A stretch of DNA of 34,276 bases from CAYQVW01 sp964421245 (lineage in GTDB: Bacteria > Margulisbacteria > WOR-1 > XYC2-FULL-46-14): positions 1 through 34,276 of the forward strand of contig CAYQVW010000014.1 of assembly GCA_964421245.1 (NCBI GenBank), read 5' to 3'. The notes below the pieces were generated by a model that made no database searches, had not been told where the DNA came from, and saw only the letters and a program-made list of their open reading frames with translations. Below, in pieces: positions 1 through 6,866 of the stretch. Every line of letters starts with the position of its first letter. Position 1 is the first letter of the stretch. The position numbers and the translations under genes are program-made.

Positions 1-158
1 ACAACTGAAAACAAATACGTTTATAAAAATGGCAGTTGAATTCATTAATTTCCTTCATAGTATCACACCACCAATCAATTTTCAGCATATAGAGGCTGCT
101 ATGGTGAGAGAGTGACACTGAGCTAACGTAGTGAGTCGAAGTGGAATGAGTCGAACCA
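1..158. other. Left-edge region without a confident gene
   Basis: On the minus strand an open frame with ATG at 88 runs off the left edge (29 codons visible, beginning MLKIDWWCDTMKEI). It could be the start of a leftward gene, but there is too little to identify it and no clear ribosome binding site. From about 100 to 158 the sequence contains a short imperfect repetition (GTGAGTCGAA and ATGAGTCGAA). I see nothing else that can be supported here. Confidence 0.2.
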
Positions 159-177
159 GTTCGTAGTAAGTGGTTGG
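159..177. repeat. Candidate distal attachment-site repeat (attL-like)
   Basis: This 19-bp stretch, GTTCGTAGTAAGTGGTTGG, matches 8451-8469 at 17 of 19 positions, with an uninterrupted 10-bp match AAGTGGTTGG (168-177 and 8460-8469). The second copy lies on the 3' end of the tRNA-Gln gene next to the serine recombinase. If this is the other end of the integrated element, the element would be about 8.3 kb and would include the methyltransferase and the DUF134 operon. The match is short, so this is only a candidate. Confidence 0.3.
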
Positions 178-203
178 GGCTCGTGGACGAGTTATGGTAA
201 AAT
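174..203 (+). promoter_or_regulatory. Promoter for the methyltransferase gene (extended -10, leaderless arrangement)
   Basis: TGGTAAAAT at 195-203 fits an extended -10 element, with a weak TTGGGG at 174-179 as a possible -35 (18-bp spacer). Only six bases (204-209) separate the -10 from the ATG at 210, so the expected transcription start falls on or next to the A of the start codon. There is no Shine-Dalgarno sequence. Confidence 0.45.
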
Positions 204-209
204 GATTCC

Positions 210-932
210 ATGTCTGACCAAATGACCTATTTCTTCGAAGTTTACGGCGACCTGCCTCAAGCTGGGCCAGGCAACAATATTATTACAGCTCGAGCCTATA
301 AAATGATTCCCAATTTACCTCCTGAGCCCAAAATATTAGACATCGGCTGCGGACCCGGCAGGCAGACTTTGGAGCTAGCTAGGCTATCAGAGGGAAAAAT
401 AATCGCTTTGGATAATCACCAACCTTTTCTTGATAAGATCAAGCATCCGAACGTGGAAACACTGAACCAGGACATGAACAAAATGACCTTTCCCAAAGAT
501 AGCTTTGATCTAATCTGGTCTGAAGGAGCACTTTACTCCATGGGCTTTGAAAATGCGTTGAAAAAGTGTCTAGGGTTCCTGAAAAAAGATGGTTATATTG
601 CAGCGTCAGAACTCGTTTGGTTAACAGATGGTCCCTCTAAAGATGCCCAAGCGTTCGCTACTGAGTATGCTGGGATAAAGAATATCCCTGTCAACCTAGA
701 GTTATTCCGCCAAAATGGTTACCAAGTAGCTGGACACTTTACCTTACCGATTGAGGCTTGGTTGGTTGATTATTACGGACCTTTACAGAAAAAAATAATT
801 GAGTTGCGACCAAAATATCGAGACAACGAAACAGCCACACAGGTCTTGAATATGGCCCAGCAGGAAATAGACGACTTTAAGAAATGCTCAAACGAAGTCG
901 GTTATGAGTTTTTTGTGGCCCAAAAATCATAA
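210..932 (+). CDS. Class I SAM-dependent methyltransferase
   Basis: A 240-residue protein with the class I methyltransferase glycine motif ILDIGCGPGRQTLELAR (about residues 44-60), an acidic residue after the second strand (ALDNHQ, near 69) that should bind the SAM ribose, and a post-II motif with DSFDLIWSEGALY (about 99-111). The fold is predicted to be cytosolic, and the substrate cannot be told: the C-terminal half, which would choose the acceptor, has no recognisable signature. It stands alone, transcribed away from the left edge and convergent with the DsrE-like gene. The start at 210 is set by the first ATG and by a -10 box six bases upstream, which predicts a leaderless mRNA. It may be cargo of the element that ends at the tRNA-Gln gene. 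The fold is secure; the function is open. Confidence 0.85.
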   Translation: MSDQMTYFFEVYGDLPQAGPGNNIITARAYKMIPNLPPEPKILDIGCGPGRQTLELARLSEGKIIALDNHQPFLDKIKHPNVETLNQDMNKMTFPKDSFDLIWSEGALYSMGFENALKKCLGFLKKDGYIAASELVWLTDGPSKDAQAFATEYAGIKNIPVNLELFRQNGYQVAGHFTLPIEAWLVDYYGPLQKKIIELRPKYRDNETATQVLNMAQQEIDDFKKCSNEVGYEFFVAQKS

Positions 933-1001
933 GGCAAGAATAAACAAGACATTGTAACGATAATTAGACAACATCAAAACGTGTTTAAATCCAACTGCTT
1001 G

Positions 1002-1322
1002 CTAAAAAGTAACAACCCTATCGCTTTCCTTAATAATACTATACATGTCCTTCATTGTTGAGATAGGACACATTTCAGAACCTTCCTCTTCCCTTGATTT
1101 AATGCAGGTGCCACAAGAGTAGAGTTCTCCGCCTGATTTCATCAGTTTCTCTGTCTGTTCAATGGTGTTAAATTTATCGGAACTGACTTTTCGATATTCT
1201 ACGCCTTTACCCATGAAGAAAACTTTAATTTCATCTTTTTGTCCAATAGAAAAATTTGCATAACGCAAGGCATTCCAGCAAGTTTCCGCATCATTGGTTG
1301 AGATTATAATTCCTATCTTCAT
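1002..1322 (-). CDS. DsrE-like small sulfur-relay family protein
   Basis: A 106-residue protein that starts KIGIIISTNDAETCWNALRYA and ends with SDRVVTF, the layout of DsrE/DsrF-like alpha/beta proteins. Members carry sulfur or protein persulfide between partners, or have unknown roles. It has a cysteine-rich stretch near residues 69-85 (YSCGTCIKSREEEGSEMC), where DsrE proteins place the reactive cysteine. It is the third gene of a tight leftward operon, two bases after the NifX/NifB-like gene and behind the DUF134 gene, a grouping common in anaerobes. The operon promoter and operator lie at 2200-2244. Family assignment is good; the sulfur-carrier role is inference. Confidence 0.75.
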   Translation of the reverse strand: MKIGIIISTNDAETCWNALRYANFSIGQKDEIKVFFMGKGVEYRKVSSDKFNTIEQTEKLMKSGGELYSCGTCIKSREEEGSEMCPISTMKDMYSIIKESDRVVTF

Positions 1323-1324
1323 GA

Positions 1325-1705
1325 TTATTCTCTTTTTGACTCATGACAATGGTGCTCAACGCAGGCATTCTTTATGGTAATTTTTTCTAAAGCCCCATCT
1401 TGAAATTTTCTTATTATATCTTTTACCGTTTCCGCCTTTGCTTTATATGTTTTGATGCCACCCTCATTAAGTTTATTGATAGCTCTTATTCCCATTCCAG
1501 AACAAACAACAGCATTAATATCTTGCCCCAATATGGCTCCTAATGGCTGGCATTGTCCATGTGCATGATGTTGGTTACTATTTTCGATAATTTTAAAGGT
1601 TGCCTTGTTTGTGTCATATATCAAAAAATATGGGGCACTACCAAAGTGGTCACTAATCTTTGCGATCAAACCTTCTTTTGATGCAATAGGAATACATAAT
1701 TTCAT
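1325..1705 (-). CDS. NifX/NifB-type dinitrogenase iron-molybdenum cofactor domain protein
   Basis: A 126-residue protein of the dinitrogenase iron-molybdenum cofactor biosynthesis family (PF02579). The N-terminus MKLCIPIASKEGLIAKISDHFGSAPYFLIYD-type pattern is visible as SDHFGSAPYFLIYD (about residues 18-31), followed by a HHAHGQC segment and a conserved GMGIRAINKLNEGGIKTYKA region. The C-terminus is rich in His and Cys (CVEHHCHE), suggesting a metal or cluster site. Stand-alone members occur in many organisms that do not fix nitrogen; there is no nif gene here, so a nitrogenase role is unlikely. Its start codon overlaps the DUF134 stop by one base (TAATG), so the two genes should be translationally coupled. 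Confidence 0.85.
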   Translation of the reverse strand: MKLCIPIASKEGLIAKISDHFGSAPYFLIYDTNKATFKIIENSNQHHAHGQCQPLGAILGQDINAVVCSGMGIRAINKLNEGGIKTYKAKAETVKDIIRKFQDGALEKITIKNACVEHHCHESKRE

Positions 1706-2187
1706 TAGACACCCCTCCTACATCTTCCTCTTCCTTTACCACCACCCCAACCCCCTCTGAATCCTCTGCCCCAACCTCTATCTTTTTGTGCCCTATGGAT
1801 ATCTAGGCTTTGACATTTAGGACATTCTTTGGGTCGGCCTGTGCCAAAAGGCAAAGACCATTCATGTTTACAACCATAACAAACAAAGTGTCTTTCCATC
1901 ATTTTTACCATACCTCCTTCAATTTTTAAGGCCTTGCTATTAACTAGGCAGTCGGCAATTTTTTTGTGTGCACCAATAAGAATATTACCAAACGTTTGTC
2001 TGGAAACATTCATCTTTTTAGCAGCTTCTTCTTGATACCTTCCTTCTAAATCCGCTAATCGAACCGCCTCAAGTTCATCCATACTTAATTGCATTTCTTC
2101 TAATAAGTCTAGAGGGATACCCCGAGGTTTAAAATAATTTGCTTGGGGCTGGCAACAAACCCTGCGGTGTTTAAATGGTCTTGGCAT
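1705..2187 (-). CDS. DUF134 (COG1342) DNA-binding regulator with zinc ribbon
   Basis: A 160-residue protein of the DUF134 family. The N-terminus MPRPFKHRRVCCQPQANYF leads into a helix-turn-helix: LSMDELEAVRLADLEGRYQE then AAKKMNVSRQTFGNIL (about residues 34-70), which resembles sigma-factor-like HTH domains. After residue 100 comes a zinc ribbon, CYGCKHEW then CPKC, four cysteines in two pairs, and a Gly/Arg-rich tail. It is the first gene of the operon with the NifX-like and DsrE-like genes. A perfect 20-bp palindrome at 2200-2219 lies over the -10 box just before the start codon, so autorepression is a strong inference. An AGGA sequence upstream of the ATG serves as ribosome binding site. 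Confidence 0.88.
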   Translation of the reverse strand: MPRPFKHRRVCCQPQANYFKPRGIPLDLLEEMQLSMDELEAVRLADLEGRYQEEAAKKMNVSRQTFGNILIGAHKKIADCLVNSKALKIEGGMVKMMERHFVCYGCKHEWSLPFGTGRPKECPKCQSLDIHRAQKDRGWGRGFRGGWGGGKGRGRCRRGV

Positions 2188-2199
2188 GGTTTAATTCCT

Positions 2200-2219
2200 T
2201 TATTGGCATATGCCAATAA
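2200..2219. promoter_or_regulatory. Perfect 20-bp palindromic operator of the DUF134 operon
   Basis: TTATTGGCATATGCCAATAA is an exact inverted repeat with no spacer. It lies 13 bases before the DUF134 start codon and overlaps the -10 hexamer and the expected transcription start on the minus strand. A dimeric HTH regulator bound here would block RNA polymerase. The DUF134 protein itself is the obvious candidate ligand. The palindrome is observed; the regulator's identity is inferred. Confidence 0.75.
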
Positions 2220-2244
2220 TAAACTATGGCGTTATTTTTGTCAA
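2216..2244 (-). promoter_or_regulatory. Sigma-70-type promoter of the DUF134-NifX-DsrE operon
   Basis: On the minus strand TTGACA (2244-2239), a 17-bp spacer and TATTAT (2221-2216) form a near-consensus promoter reading toward the DUF134 gene. The expected start site lies near 2209, in the middle of the palindromic operator. Confidence 0.75.
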
Positions 2245-2443
2245 GAGAGCATATTTTTGTGCCGAAAGCATACTTAAATATTATATGAAAGACTGGGGCA
2301 TAATAAAGATGTTTAAAATCAACCATTTGTGTTTAGCGTAGGTATTTAGCTTTAAACAGCGAAAAACTTATAATAATATTTAGCTTGGGCTAAAGAAATG
2401 AATAAATAGCAAGAAATATTGTCATATAATTTGTTCGTTTTAA

Positions 2444-2797
2444 TCAGGATTTTGGAGGGAATGCTCTGTCAAAAAACTGCCCCCACAAACCCTTTTCGTC
2501 TTTGTTCGGATGTAAAACCTCTGCCTCAGGAAGAGCAACTCGCGAAAGGTATGTCACAAATTTTTGGATAATATAATATCTGTATTCATATTTTAATCTG
2601 GCGAATGTTTTTACTATCTTGTCCCCTTCCTTGGCAATTTGATTATTAATGGACGTCCCATCTATGGTTTTTATTAGGGGAACAGAATCAACTGATTGCA
2701 AGTCGACAAAAACATCTTCTTCAAAGTGCTTAACATGATGGGAAATAAAAACATAGTGTGTTTTCCAATAGATGTTTGCTTCCCCTCTTGACAACAA
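2444..2797 (-). CDS. Hypothetical protein, weakly supported
   Basis: A 117-codon frame that must use TTG as start (2797), because there is no in-frame ATG near the N-terminus and a stop lies just upstream. I do not recognise it. The composition is protein-like, with aromatic-rich YVFISHHVKHF near the start and a central alpha-rich segment (ARLKYEYRYYIIQKFVTYL), and no membrane segment or known motif. No Shine-Dalgarno sequence is seen, and the start overlaps the -35 box of the divergent gene at 2836. It could be a real small gene of the element or a chance open frame. Confidence 0.4.
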   Translation of the reverse strand: MLSRGEANIYWKTHYVFISHHVKHFEEDVFVDLQSVDSVPLIKTIDGTSINNQIAKEGDKIVKTFARLKYEYRYYIIQKFVTYLSRVALPEAEVLHPNKDEKGLWGQFFDRAFPPKS

Positions 2798-2815
2798 ACT
2801 AAGATATGGTAAAAT
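2788..2815 (+). promoter_or_regulatory. Promoter for the MerR-like/zinc-ribbon gene
   Basis: TTGACA (2788-2793), a 16-bp spacer and TAAAAT (2810-2815) point at the ATG at 2836, giving a leader of about 15 bases with AAGG at 2824-2827. A second TATAAT at 2828-2833 is too close to the ATG to serve this start. Confidence 0.6.
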
Positions 2816-2835
2816 TATACTGTAAGGTATAATTT

Positions 2836-3591
2836 ATGAATAAGACAAAAAAACTTAAACATATCGAGAACTTCCTCATGCTTTATGAGTTAGGAAAAAT
2901 CAAAGACGTAGAAGAAGAAATAAAAAAAGAATCCCACTTCTATCAATTAATTTTACGGCTTAGAGAAAAAATAATCCCCGCAAATGGCGTCATGAAACAA
3001 GCAGGCCTTTCTTATAAAATGATTAATGATTGGGACTCAATGGATATTTTAGACAGCAAAAGAGATGGGAAAAAGGGCTGGAGAAGGTTTTCGGCCTTTG
3101 GAATAGTCAATATTGCTATCATCAACAAAGCAAGGAAGATTGGAATTCCCTTGTTTGCGATGGAAAAATTTATTAAATGGCTAAACGCGGATTCGGTCGC
3201 TGAAAATTCTCTTTGCCAAATAATTGCTGGTTTTAAAATATACTTATTAACTAATTTTATTGATACTTTTCAAATATTATCTGACTTTGAAGTTGCTGAG
3301 ATGTTAGGACAAGATAAACAAAGCAATACATGGATATTAATTCCAATAAACCCTATATATGACGAAATATTTGAGCTTCTGGAAATTCCTAAGTTTGAAA
3401 TCAACCACTCTGTTAAAGCCGAGATTAAAAGCAAAGAAAACAATAAATGGGTAACGAATTATAATCCTTTTGGAGAGAAACGAAAAGATATTAGATGTGC
3501 AAAGTGCCACAAAAAATTAGGAGAAAAGGATGTATTTTCAGGAACATTCAAATGTCCCAAATGTAAGCATATTAACGTAATCAAAAACTAA
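2836..3591 (+). CDS. MerR-like helix-turn-helix protein with C-terminal Com-like zinc ribbon
   Basis: A 251-residue protein. Residues about 50-117 read like a MerR-type winged helix: VMKQAGLSYKMINDWDSMDI, a wing with GWRRFSAFGIVNIAI, then KARKIGIPLFAMEKF. The C-terminal 33 residues form a zinc ribbon with paired cysteines at 221/224 and 240/243 (IRCAKCHKKLGE, then KCPKCKHIN). That ribbon resembles Com, the phage Mu translational activator family, which binds RNA. The middle section (120-200) is not recognised. It is followed at once by two small hairpins and a strong terminator. A regulator of the mobile element acting on DNA, RNA or both is the best guess; no target is known. Confidence 0.65.
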   Translation: MNKTKKLKHIENFLMLYELGKIKDVEEEIKKESHFYQLILRLREKIIPANGVMKQAGLSYKMINDWDSMDILDSKRDGKKGWRRFSAFGIVNIAIINKARKIGIPLFAMEKFIKWLNADSVAENSLCQIIAGFKIYLLTNFIDTFQILSDFEVAEMLGQDKQSNTWILIPINPIYDEIFELLEIPKFEINHSVKAEIKSKENNKWVTNYNPFGEKRKDIRCAKCHKKLGEKDVFSGTFKCPKCKHINVIKN

Positions 3592-3595
3592 AAGA

Positions 3596-3630
3596 GGTTC
3601 TCGGAACCCTAAGATAAGGCTCTCGGAGCC
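3596..3630 (+). other. Tandem matched mini-hairpins after the zinc-ribbon gene
   Basis: GGTTCTCGGAACC (3596-3608) and GGCTCTCGGAGCC (3618-3630) are two 5-bp stems with the same TCG loop. They differ at one base pair, changed on both sides (T-A versus C-G), as expected if the pairing matters. The second shares its last three bases with the terminator stem that begins at 3628, so the two structures cannot form fully together. Confidence 0.5.
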
Positions 3631-3671
3631 GATATTGTTGTCGTTATTCGACAATGGTATCGGCTTTTTTT
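3628..3671 (+). terminator. Strong rho-independent terminator
   Basis: A 16-bp stem (3628-3643 with 3649-3664, three G-U pairs, 5-base loop) is followed by seven T residues (3665-3671). It ends the transcript of the preceding gene and lies before the next gene at 3688. Confidence 0.8.
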
Positions 3672-3687
3672 ATGGAGAATATGAAAA

Positions 3688-3870
3688 ATGTTATCAGAAG
3701 AAAAAATAAATAAATTTAAGCTAATTTACAAGAATCGTTTTGGCATTGCGCTAAGCGACGAAGAAGCCCTCGAGAAAGCAACGTGCCTCGTTGATTTATG
3801 CAGATTGGTTTGTGCCATTAAAAAAGAAAATGTAGGAGATTGTGGAAATGAGCAAAATAATATTAAGTGA
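3688..3870 (+). CDS. Small hypothetical protein of mobile-element type
   Basis: A 60-residue protein, MLSEEKINKFKLIYKNRFG followed by LSDEEALEKATCLVDLCRLV. The pattern (an opening helix ending YKNRFG, then a DEEA helix) is one I recognise from many short, uncharacterised proteins carried on integrative elements and phages of candidate-phylum bacteria; no function is known to me. It begins an apparent run with the SpoVG-like and winged-helix genes, and its 3' end overlaps the next gene by 23 bases. It is all alpha-helical in appearance with no metal or catalytic motif. Confidence 0.6.
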   Translation: MLSEEKINKFKLIYKNRFGIALSDEEALEKATCLVDLCRLVCAIKKENVGDCGNEQNNIK

Positions 3871-4189
3871 GATTTCAATTTTGCCAATTAAGCCTAAAAA
3901 TGGATTAATTGCTTTTGTTTCTTTCATACTAAACGAACAGTTTTATATTGGTAACATTGCTGTTTACTCAACGCTAGATGGCACCGATTATCGTTTAGTA
4001 TATCCGGATAAAATATTGCCCAACGGAAAACGGATTAATTGCTTTCACCCAATTTGCCAAGAGGCAGGTGAAATCATAAAAGAAGCTGTGATAAAAAAAT
4101 ATAGAGAGCTGCTGATTAAGCCGGAATGTAAAAAAGTGGATAGAAATTATGGAAACAAACGATTTAGACAAAGAATTAACAACACTTGA
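3848..4189 (+). CDS. SpoVG-family protein
   Basis: A 113-residue protein matching the SpoVG pattern: ILSEISILPIKPKNGLIAFV, FYIGNIAVYSTLDG, then YRLVYPDK and CFHPICQEAGEIIKEAVIKKY. Firmicute SpoVG is a small nucleic-acid-binding regulator; diverged members are common on mobile elements, with unknown targets. The ATG at 3848 is preferred over the GTG at 3842 because AGGAG at 3834-3838 is nine bases from it. The C-terminal tail beyond the SpoVG core is basic (ECKKVDRNYGNKRFRQR) and overlaps the next gene by 41 bases, so coupling is likely. Family confident, role unknown. Confidence 0.75.
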   Translation: MSKIILSEISILPIKPKNGLIAFVSFILNEQFYIGNIAVYSTLDGTDYRLVYPDKILPNGKRINCFHPICQEAGEIIKEAVIKKYRELLIKPECKKVDRNYGNKRFRQRINNT

Positions 4190-4868
4190 GGCTGCCAAAA
4201 GGATGGCTAAGGAATTGCGTATTCCTGATGGCTTAGTTAAGCCCTGTGTTGCAAAGATGTTTGGGGAATCCTTTCAGCAAGGAGGTGTTTTTAATCGGGA
4301 TAGAGTTGCCTATATAATTGCTACTGAATTTCGAAGGATGGGGATTGGAAAGGAAGAAGCAGAAGGGAGATTGTCTGGCTGGGACAATAAAAACGAACCC
4401 CCTTTAGGAAGAACTAAAATTCGTAACAAAGTAAGGTCAGCTTATCGTAGAGATTATACATTTGGCTGTAACAATGAGGAAGCAATAACAGAGTATTGCA
4501 TAAGCCGGAAGTCATGCCCCTATTATGTAGAGAACTTTAAATTTAAGGTGGTCAAACATAGGCAAAACAGAGATTTTGTAAAATATGGTTGGCCAAGAAA
4601 ACTTACCAACCTAGGCACTCTGGTCTACTATATCGGCTTAGTTGAGCTTGAACGGAGACGACAGGTTGGCGCAGGAGGACAAATATATGCTTCTCATAAA
4701 GAGATTGCCAAAGTATGTGGGTGTTCTGATAAATACATCGGAAAAACACTTAAAAACCTTGCTAAGTTTGGTTTGATTTTATACAAAATTGGAACCTCAA
4801 GGAGGTGGGAAAGAAAAGCAAGTGAGATAAAACGCGTTATCCCGATTCCAAAACCAAGAGACATATAA
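4149..4868 (+). CDS. Element protein with cysteine cluster and winged-helix domain
   Basis: A 239-residue protein. The central part has NKVRSAYRRDYTFGCNN then YCISRKSCPYY, a three-cysteine pattern that recalls C-terminal parts of primase-like proteins on mobile elements, though I cannot assign a family. Residues about 155-215 look like a winged helix (YASHKEIAKVCGCSDKYIGK, TLKNLAKFGLILY). The tail is basic and proline-rich. It starts inside the SpoVG-like gene. A role in replication or regulation of the element is plausible, but I see no polymerase or helicase motif, so that is inference. The ATG at 4149 has only a weak ribosome binding site (GTGGA), in line with translational coupling. Confidence 0.55.
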   Translation: METNDLDKELTTLEAAKRMAKELRIPDGLVKPCVAKMFGESFQQGGVFNRDRVAYIIATEFRRMGIGKEEAEGRLSGWDNKNEPPLGRTKIRNKVRSAYRRDYTFGCNNEEAITEYCISRKSCPYYVENFKFKVVKHRQNRDFVKYGWPRKLTNLGTLVYYIGLVELERRRQVGAGGQIYASHKEIAKVCGCSDKYIGKTLKNLAKFGLILYKIGTSRRWERKASEIKRVIPIPKPRDI

Positions 4869-4957
4869 CGGGAGGTGGATAGACAAAGGACTATACATAA
4901 AAGAGCTACACAACGAAATAGAAAGAAGGACGAAATAAATAAAAGGAGGAAATAATT

Positions 4958-5422
4958 ATGACAACAGATAAACAGATTGAAGCAAACAAGGAAAACGCAC
5001 AGTTATCAACCGGAGCCAAAACAGAGGAAGGAAAAGCCATCGTAAGTAAAAATGCTATCAAGCATGGCTTATTATCAGAGACGTTAGTAATAACTTGTAA
5101 AAATTACGGGGAAAGCAGGGCTGATTTTAACAACTTACTAACAGCTCTTATCAATGAATTTAATCCCTCCTCTCCTCTCGAAACCTTAATGATTGAGAAG
5201 GTTGCTATCGGTTTTTGGAAATATAAACGGTTGATAACACTAGAAACAATGACACTGGAAGATTGTTTCAATGATTTTCATTTTGATGATACTTTTAAAA
5301 ATATAAAAACCGGTTTAGATTTTGAAAAACTCAGTAGATATGTCACAACCACTGAGAAGTATTTACTAAAAAGCATACAAATATTGAGAGATATTAAGGA
5401 TGAAAATGAAAGCAAGGAATAA
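4958..5422 (+). CDS. Hypothetical protein of the 'IEAN..NA..STG.KTEEGK' family
   Basis: A 154-residue protein with the N-terminal signature KQIEANKENAQLSTGAKTEE then GKAIVSKNAIKHGL. This opening is shared by a widespread family of uncharacterised bacterial proteins, often present in several copies per genome. The rest is helical with no catalytic motif I can see. A very good ribosome binding site (AGGAGG, about eight bases before the ATG) fixes the start. It follows an 89-base gap after the winged-helix gene and probably shares its transcript. Function unknown. Confidence 0.7.
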   Translation: MTTDKQIEANKENAQLSTGAKTEEGKAIVSKNAIKHGLLSETLVITCKNYGESRADFNNLLTALINEFNPSSPLETLMIEKVAIGFWKYKRLITLETMTLEDCFNDFHFDDTFKNIKTGLDFEKLSRYVTTTEKYLLKSIQILRDIKDENESKE

Positions 5423-5463
5423 GGAGTAAGCAAAAATGGGTTTGTTTGGTAAAAAAGAAATAC

Positions 5464-5685
5464 TTAGTCAGAAAAGTCTAGCAGTTTTGAGCAGCTTATC
5501 CCAAAGGCCTTGGCCAGCTTATCTAGAGTGTCAATCTTGGCTGCATTTGGCGACTTGCCCTCTAGTCTTTGTATGTGCTTGTAGGCTAAGCCTGCCTTTT
5601 CAGCTAGGTCTTCTTGGGTATACCCTGTCCGCTTTCTTAACTTTTTTATTCTCTGGGATAATTTTCGTCTTATATTTGGCACCAT
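5464..5685 (-). CDS. XRE-family transcriptional regulator (single HTH)
   Basis: A 73-residue protein beginning MVPNIRRKLSQRIKKLRKRT, then GYTQEDLAEKAGLAYKHIQR and a closing helix TLDKLAKAFGISCSKLLDF. This is a complete Cro/CI-type helix-turn-helix. The frame stays open upstream to 5829, but the added 48 residues are unlike the family, so the ATG at 5685 is chosen. It is transcribed against the element genes, as is the second XRE gene at 5867-6118. Likely role: control of element maintenance or excision; this is inferred from position only. Confidence 0.8.
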   Translation of the reverse strand: MVPNIRRKLSQRIKKLRKRTGYTQEDLAEKAGLAYKHIQRLEGKSPNAAKIDTLDKLAKAFGISCSKLLDFSD

Positions 5686-5866
5686 ATAAGGGAAATTATT
5701 ACATTGTCGGAACACTATTGACACCACACACATGTAGGTGTAATCTAGAAAAGATACGCCTATATGCGGATTTTTATGAAACTGCGGACGAAAAAAATTA
5801 ATTATTGGTGCAGTTGACCTTGAAGTCAAAAGGAAACTTAATGATAATGCTGCTAAATATTAAAAA

Positions 5867-6118
5867 CTATGTAGATTTTAGGGCTTTTGCTAAAAGTTTA
5901 GCCGGATTTATGCGTAGCGCTCTGGCAATTTGCGCCAAGACAGAAACAGAAATGTTTCTTTCCCCTCTTTCAATTGTCTGTAGGTATTTGCTGTGCAAAT
6001 CGCAGATTTCAGAGAATTGCTCAATAGTTAAATTTTGGCCTTTTCGTAGCTTTTTAATCTCTAAGGCCAATGCTAGGAGAAGTTTTTTATTCGGCTTGTA
6101 TGAAGTTATTGCTTTCAT
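5867..6118 (-). CDS. XRE-family transcriptional regulator
   Basis: An 83-residue protein with a helix-turn-helix across residues about 17-75: ALEIKKLRKGQNLTIEQFSE, CDLHSKYLQTIERGERNISV and LAQIARALRINPAKLL. It is divergent from the TM2/recombinase pair; the 75-base gap at 6119-6193 should hold both promoters. With the XRE gene at 5464-5685 it makes a pair of small repressor-like proteins, different in sequence, next to the recombinase. This is a familiar layout for controlling integration genes, but no operator could be pinned down. Confidence 0.8.
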   Translation of the reverse strand: MKAITSYKPNKKLLLALALEIKKLRKGQNLTIEQFSEICDLHSKYLQTIERGERNISVSVLAQIARALRINPAKLLAKALKST

Positions 6119-6193
6119 ATATGGACACTATAATATCCATTGTGTTACCATTGATAAACAACCGATAGTATCCCTAATAAAAGGAGGATGTGT

Positions 6194-6856
6194 ATGAAAA
6201 ATAAATTGACTGCTTCATTATTATCTCTCTTTCTCGGTGGCGCTGGTATCCACAAATTCTACCTAGGACAAACCGGACTCGGCATCATCTACCTGCTTTT
6301 TTGCTGGACATTTATTCCGGCAATAATTGGTTTTATAGAAGGCCTCATTCTCTTGTCGATGAGCGAAGAGGCCTTTAATGAAAAATATAACGGAAAGATG
6401 GTGCAATTTGGTGCAAGGGAGGGTAAAAGTGTGGTTGAAGAAAAAAAGGAGAAAAAATTAGGTTTTTGGGCATGGGCAGGTATAATTTTTGTTGGGTTAA
6501 TTATTATAGGTAACATAATAAGTGTTTTTGATAAAGAAGAGCCAACCACCCCTAAAAAATCTATACTAGATTATTCTGTCTATATGGATTCTTCAAAAAA
6601 TAACATTGTTAGGAAAACCCTTCTTGTTGCTCCAGAAACAACAAAAAAACAGGCGCTAGAACTAGGTGAATATTTTAAAAAGAAATACAATAATAAGCAG
6701 TTCGTCTATATTGCCATATTTGATGATAAGTGGGCAGCTAACAATAGATTTAATACAGATGTGCATGAGAATAAAATATTACAGCACTATCTTGTTCAAG
6801 TAACAGTAAACAAAAAAACAGGGCTTAGTGTTGTGCAATGGATGAAATCAGAATAA
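6194..6856 (+). CDS. TM2-domain membrane protein
   Basis: A 220-residue protein. Residues 1-60 form a TM2 domain: two membrane segments joined by the GGAGIHKFYLGQTGLGIIYL motif. A third hydrophobic segment lies near residue 100 (FWAWAGIIFVGLIIIGNII), followed by a soluble C-terminal domain of about 105 residues with no motif I recognise. The start at 6194 is preferred to the ATG at 6188 because AAGGAGG (6181-6187) abuts 6188 but is six bases from 6194. It lies 10 bases before the recombinase gene and is probably co-transcribed. TM2 proteins have no general assigned role. Confidence 0.8.
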   Translation: MKNKLTASLLSLFLGGAGIHKFYLGQTGLGIIYLLFCWTFIPAIIGFIEGLILLSMSEEAFNEKYNGKMVQFGAREGKSVVEEKKEKKLGFWAWAGIIFVGLIIIGNIISVFDKEEPTTPKKSILDYSVYMDSSKNNIVRKTLLVAPETTKKQALELGEYFKKKYNNKQFVYIAIFDDKWAANNRFNTDVHENKILQHYLVQVTVNKKTGLSVVQWMKSE

Positions 6857-6866
6857 ATTAACACAA

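Noticed and set aside
1325..1705. Nitrogen-fixation role for the NifX/NifB-like gene
   Set aside because: No nifHDK or other nif genes are present; stand-alone members with DUF134 are common in non-fixers.
5436..5801. Open frame of 121 codons on the plus strand over the XRE gene
   Set aside because: It is the complement of a clear helix-turn-helix gene at 5464-5685 and has no ribosome binding site of its own beyond chance; the hydrophobic appearance comes from the opposite strand.
5805..6197. Plus-strand frame over the second XRE gene
   Set aside because: It is the shadow of the helix-turn-helix gene at 5867-6118 and lacks a plausible product.
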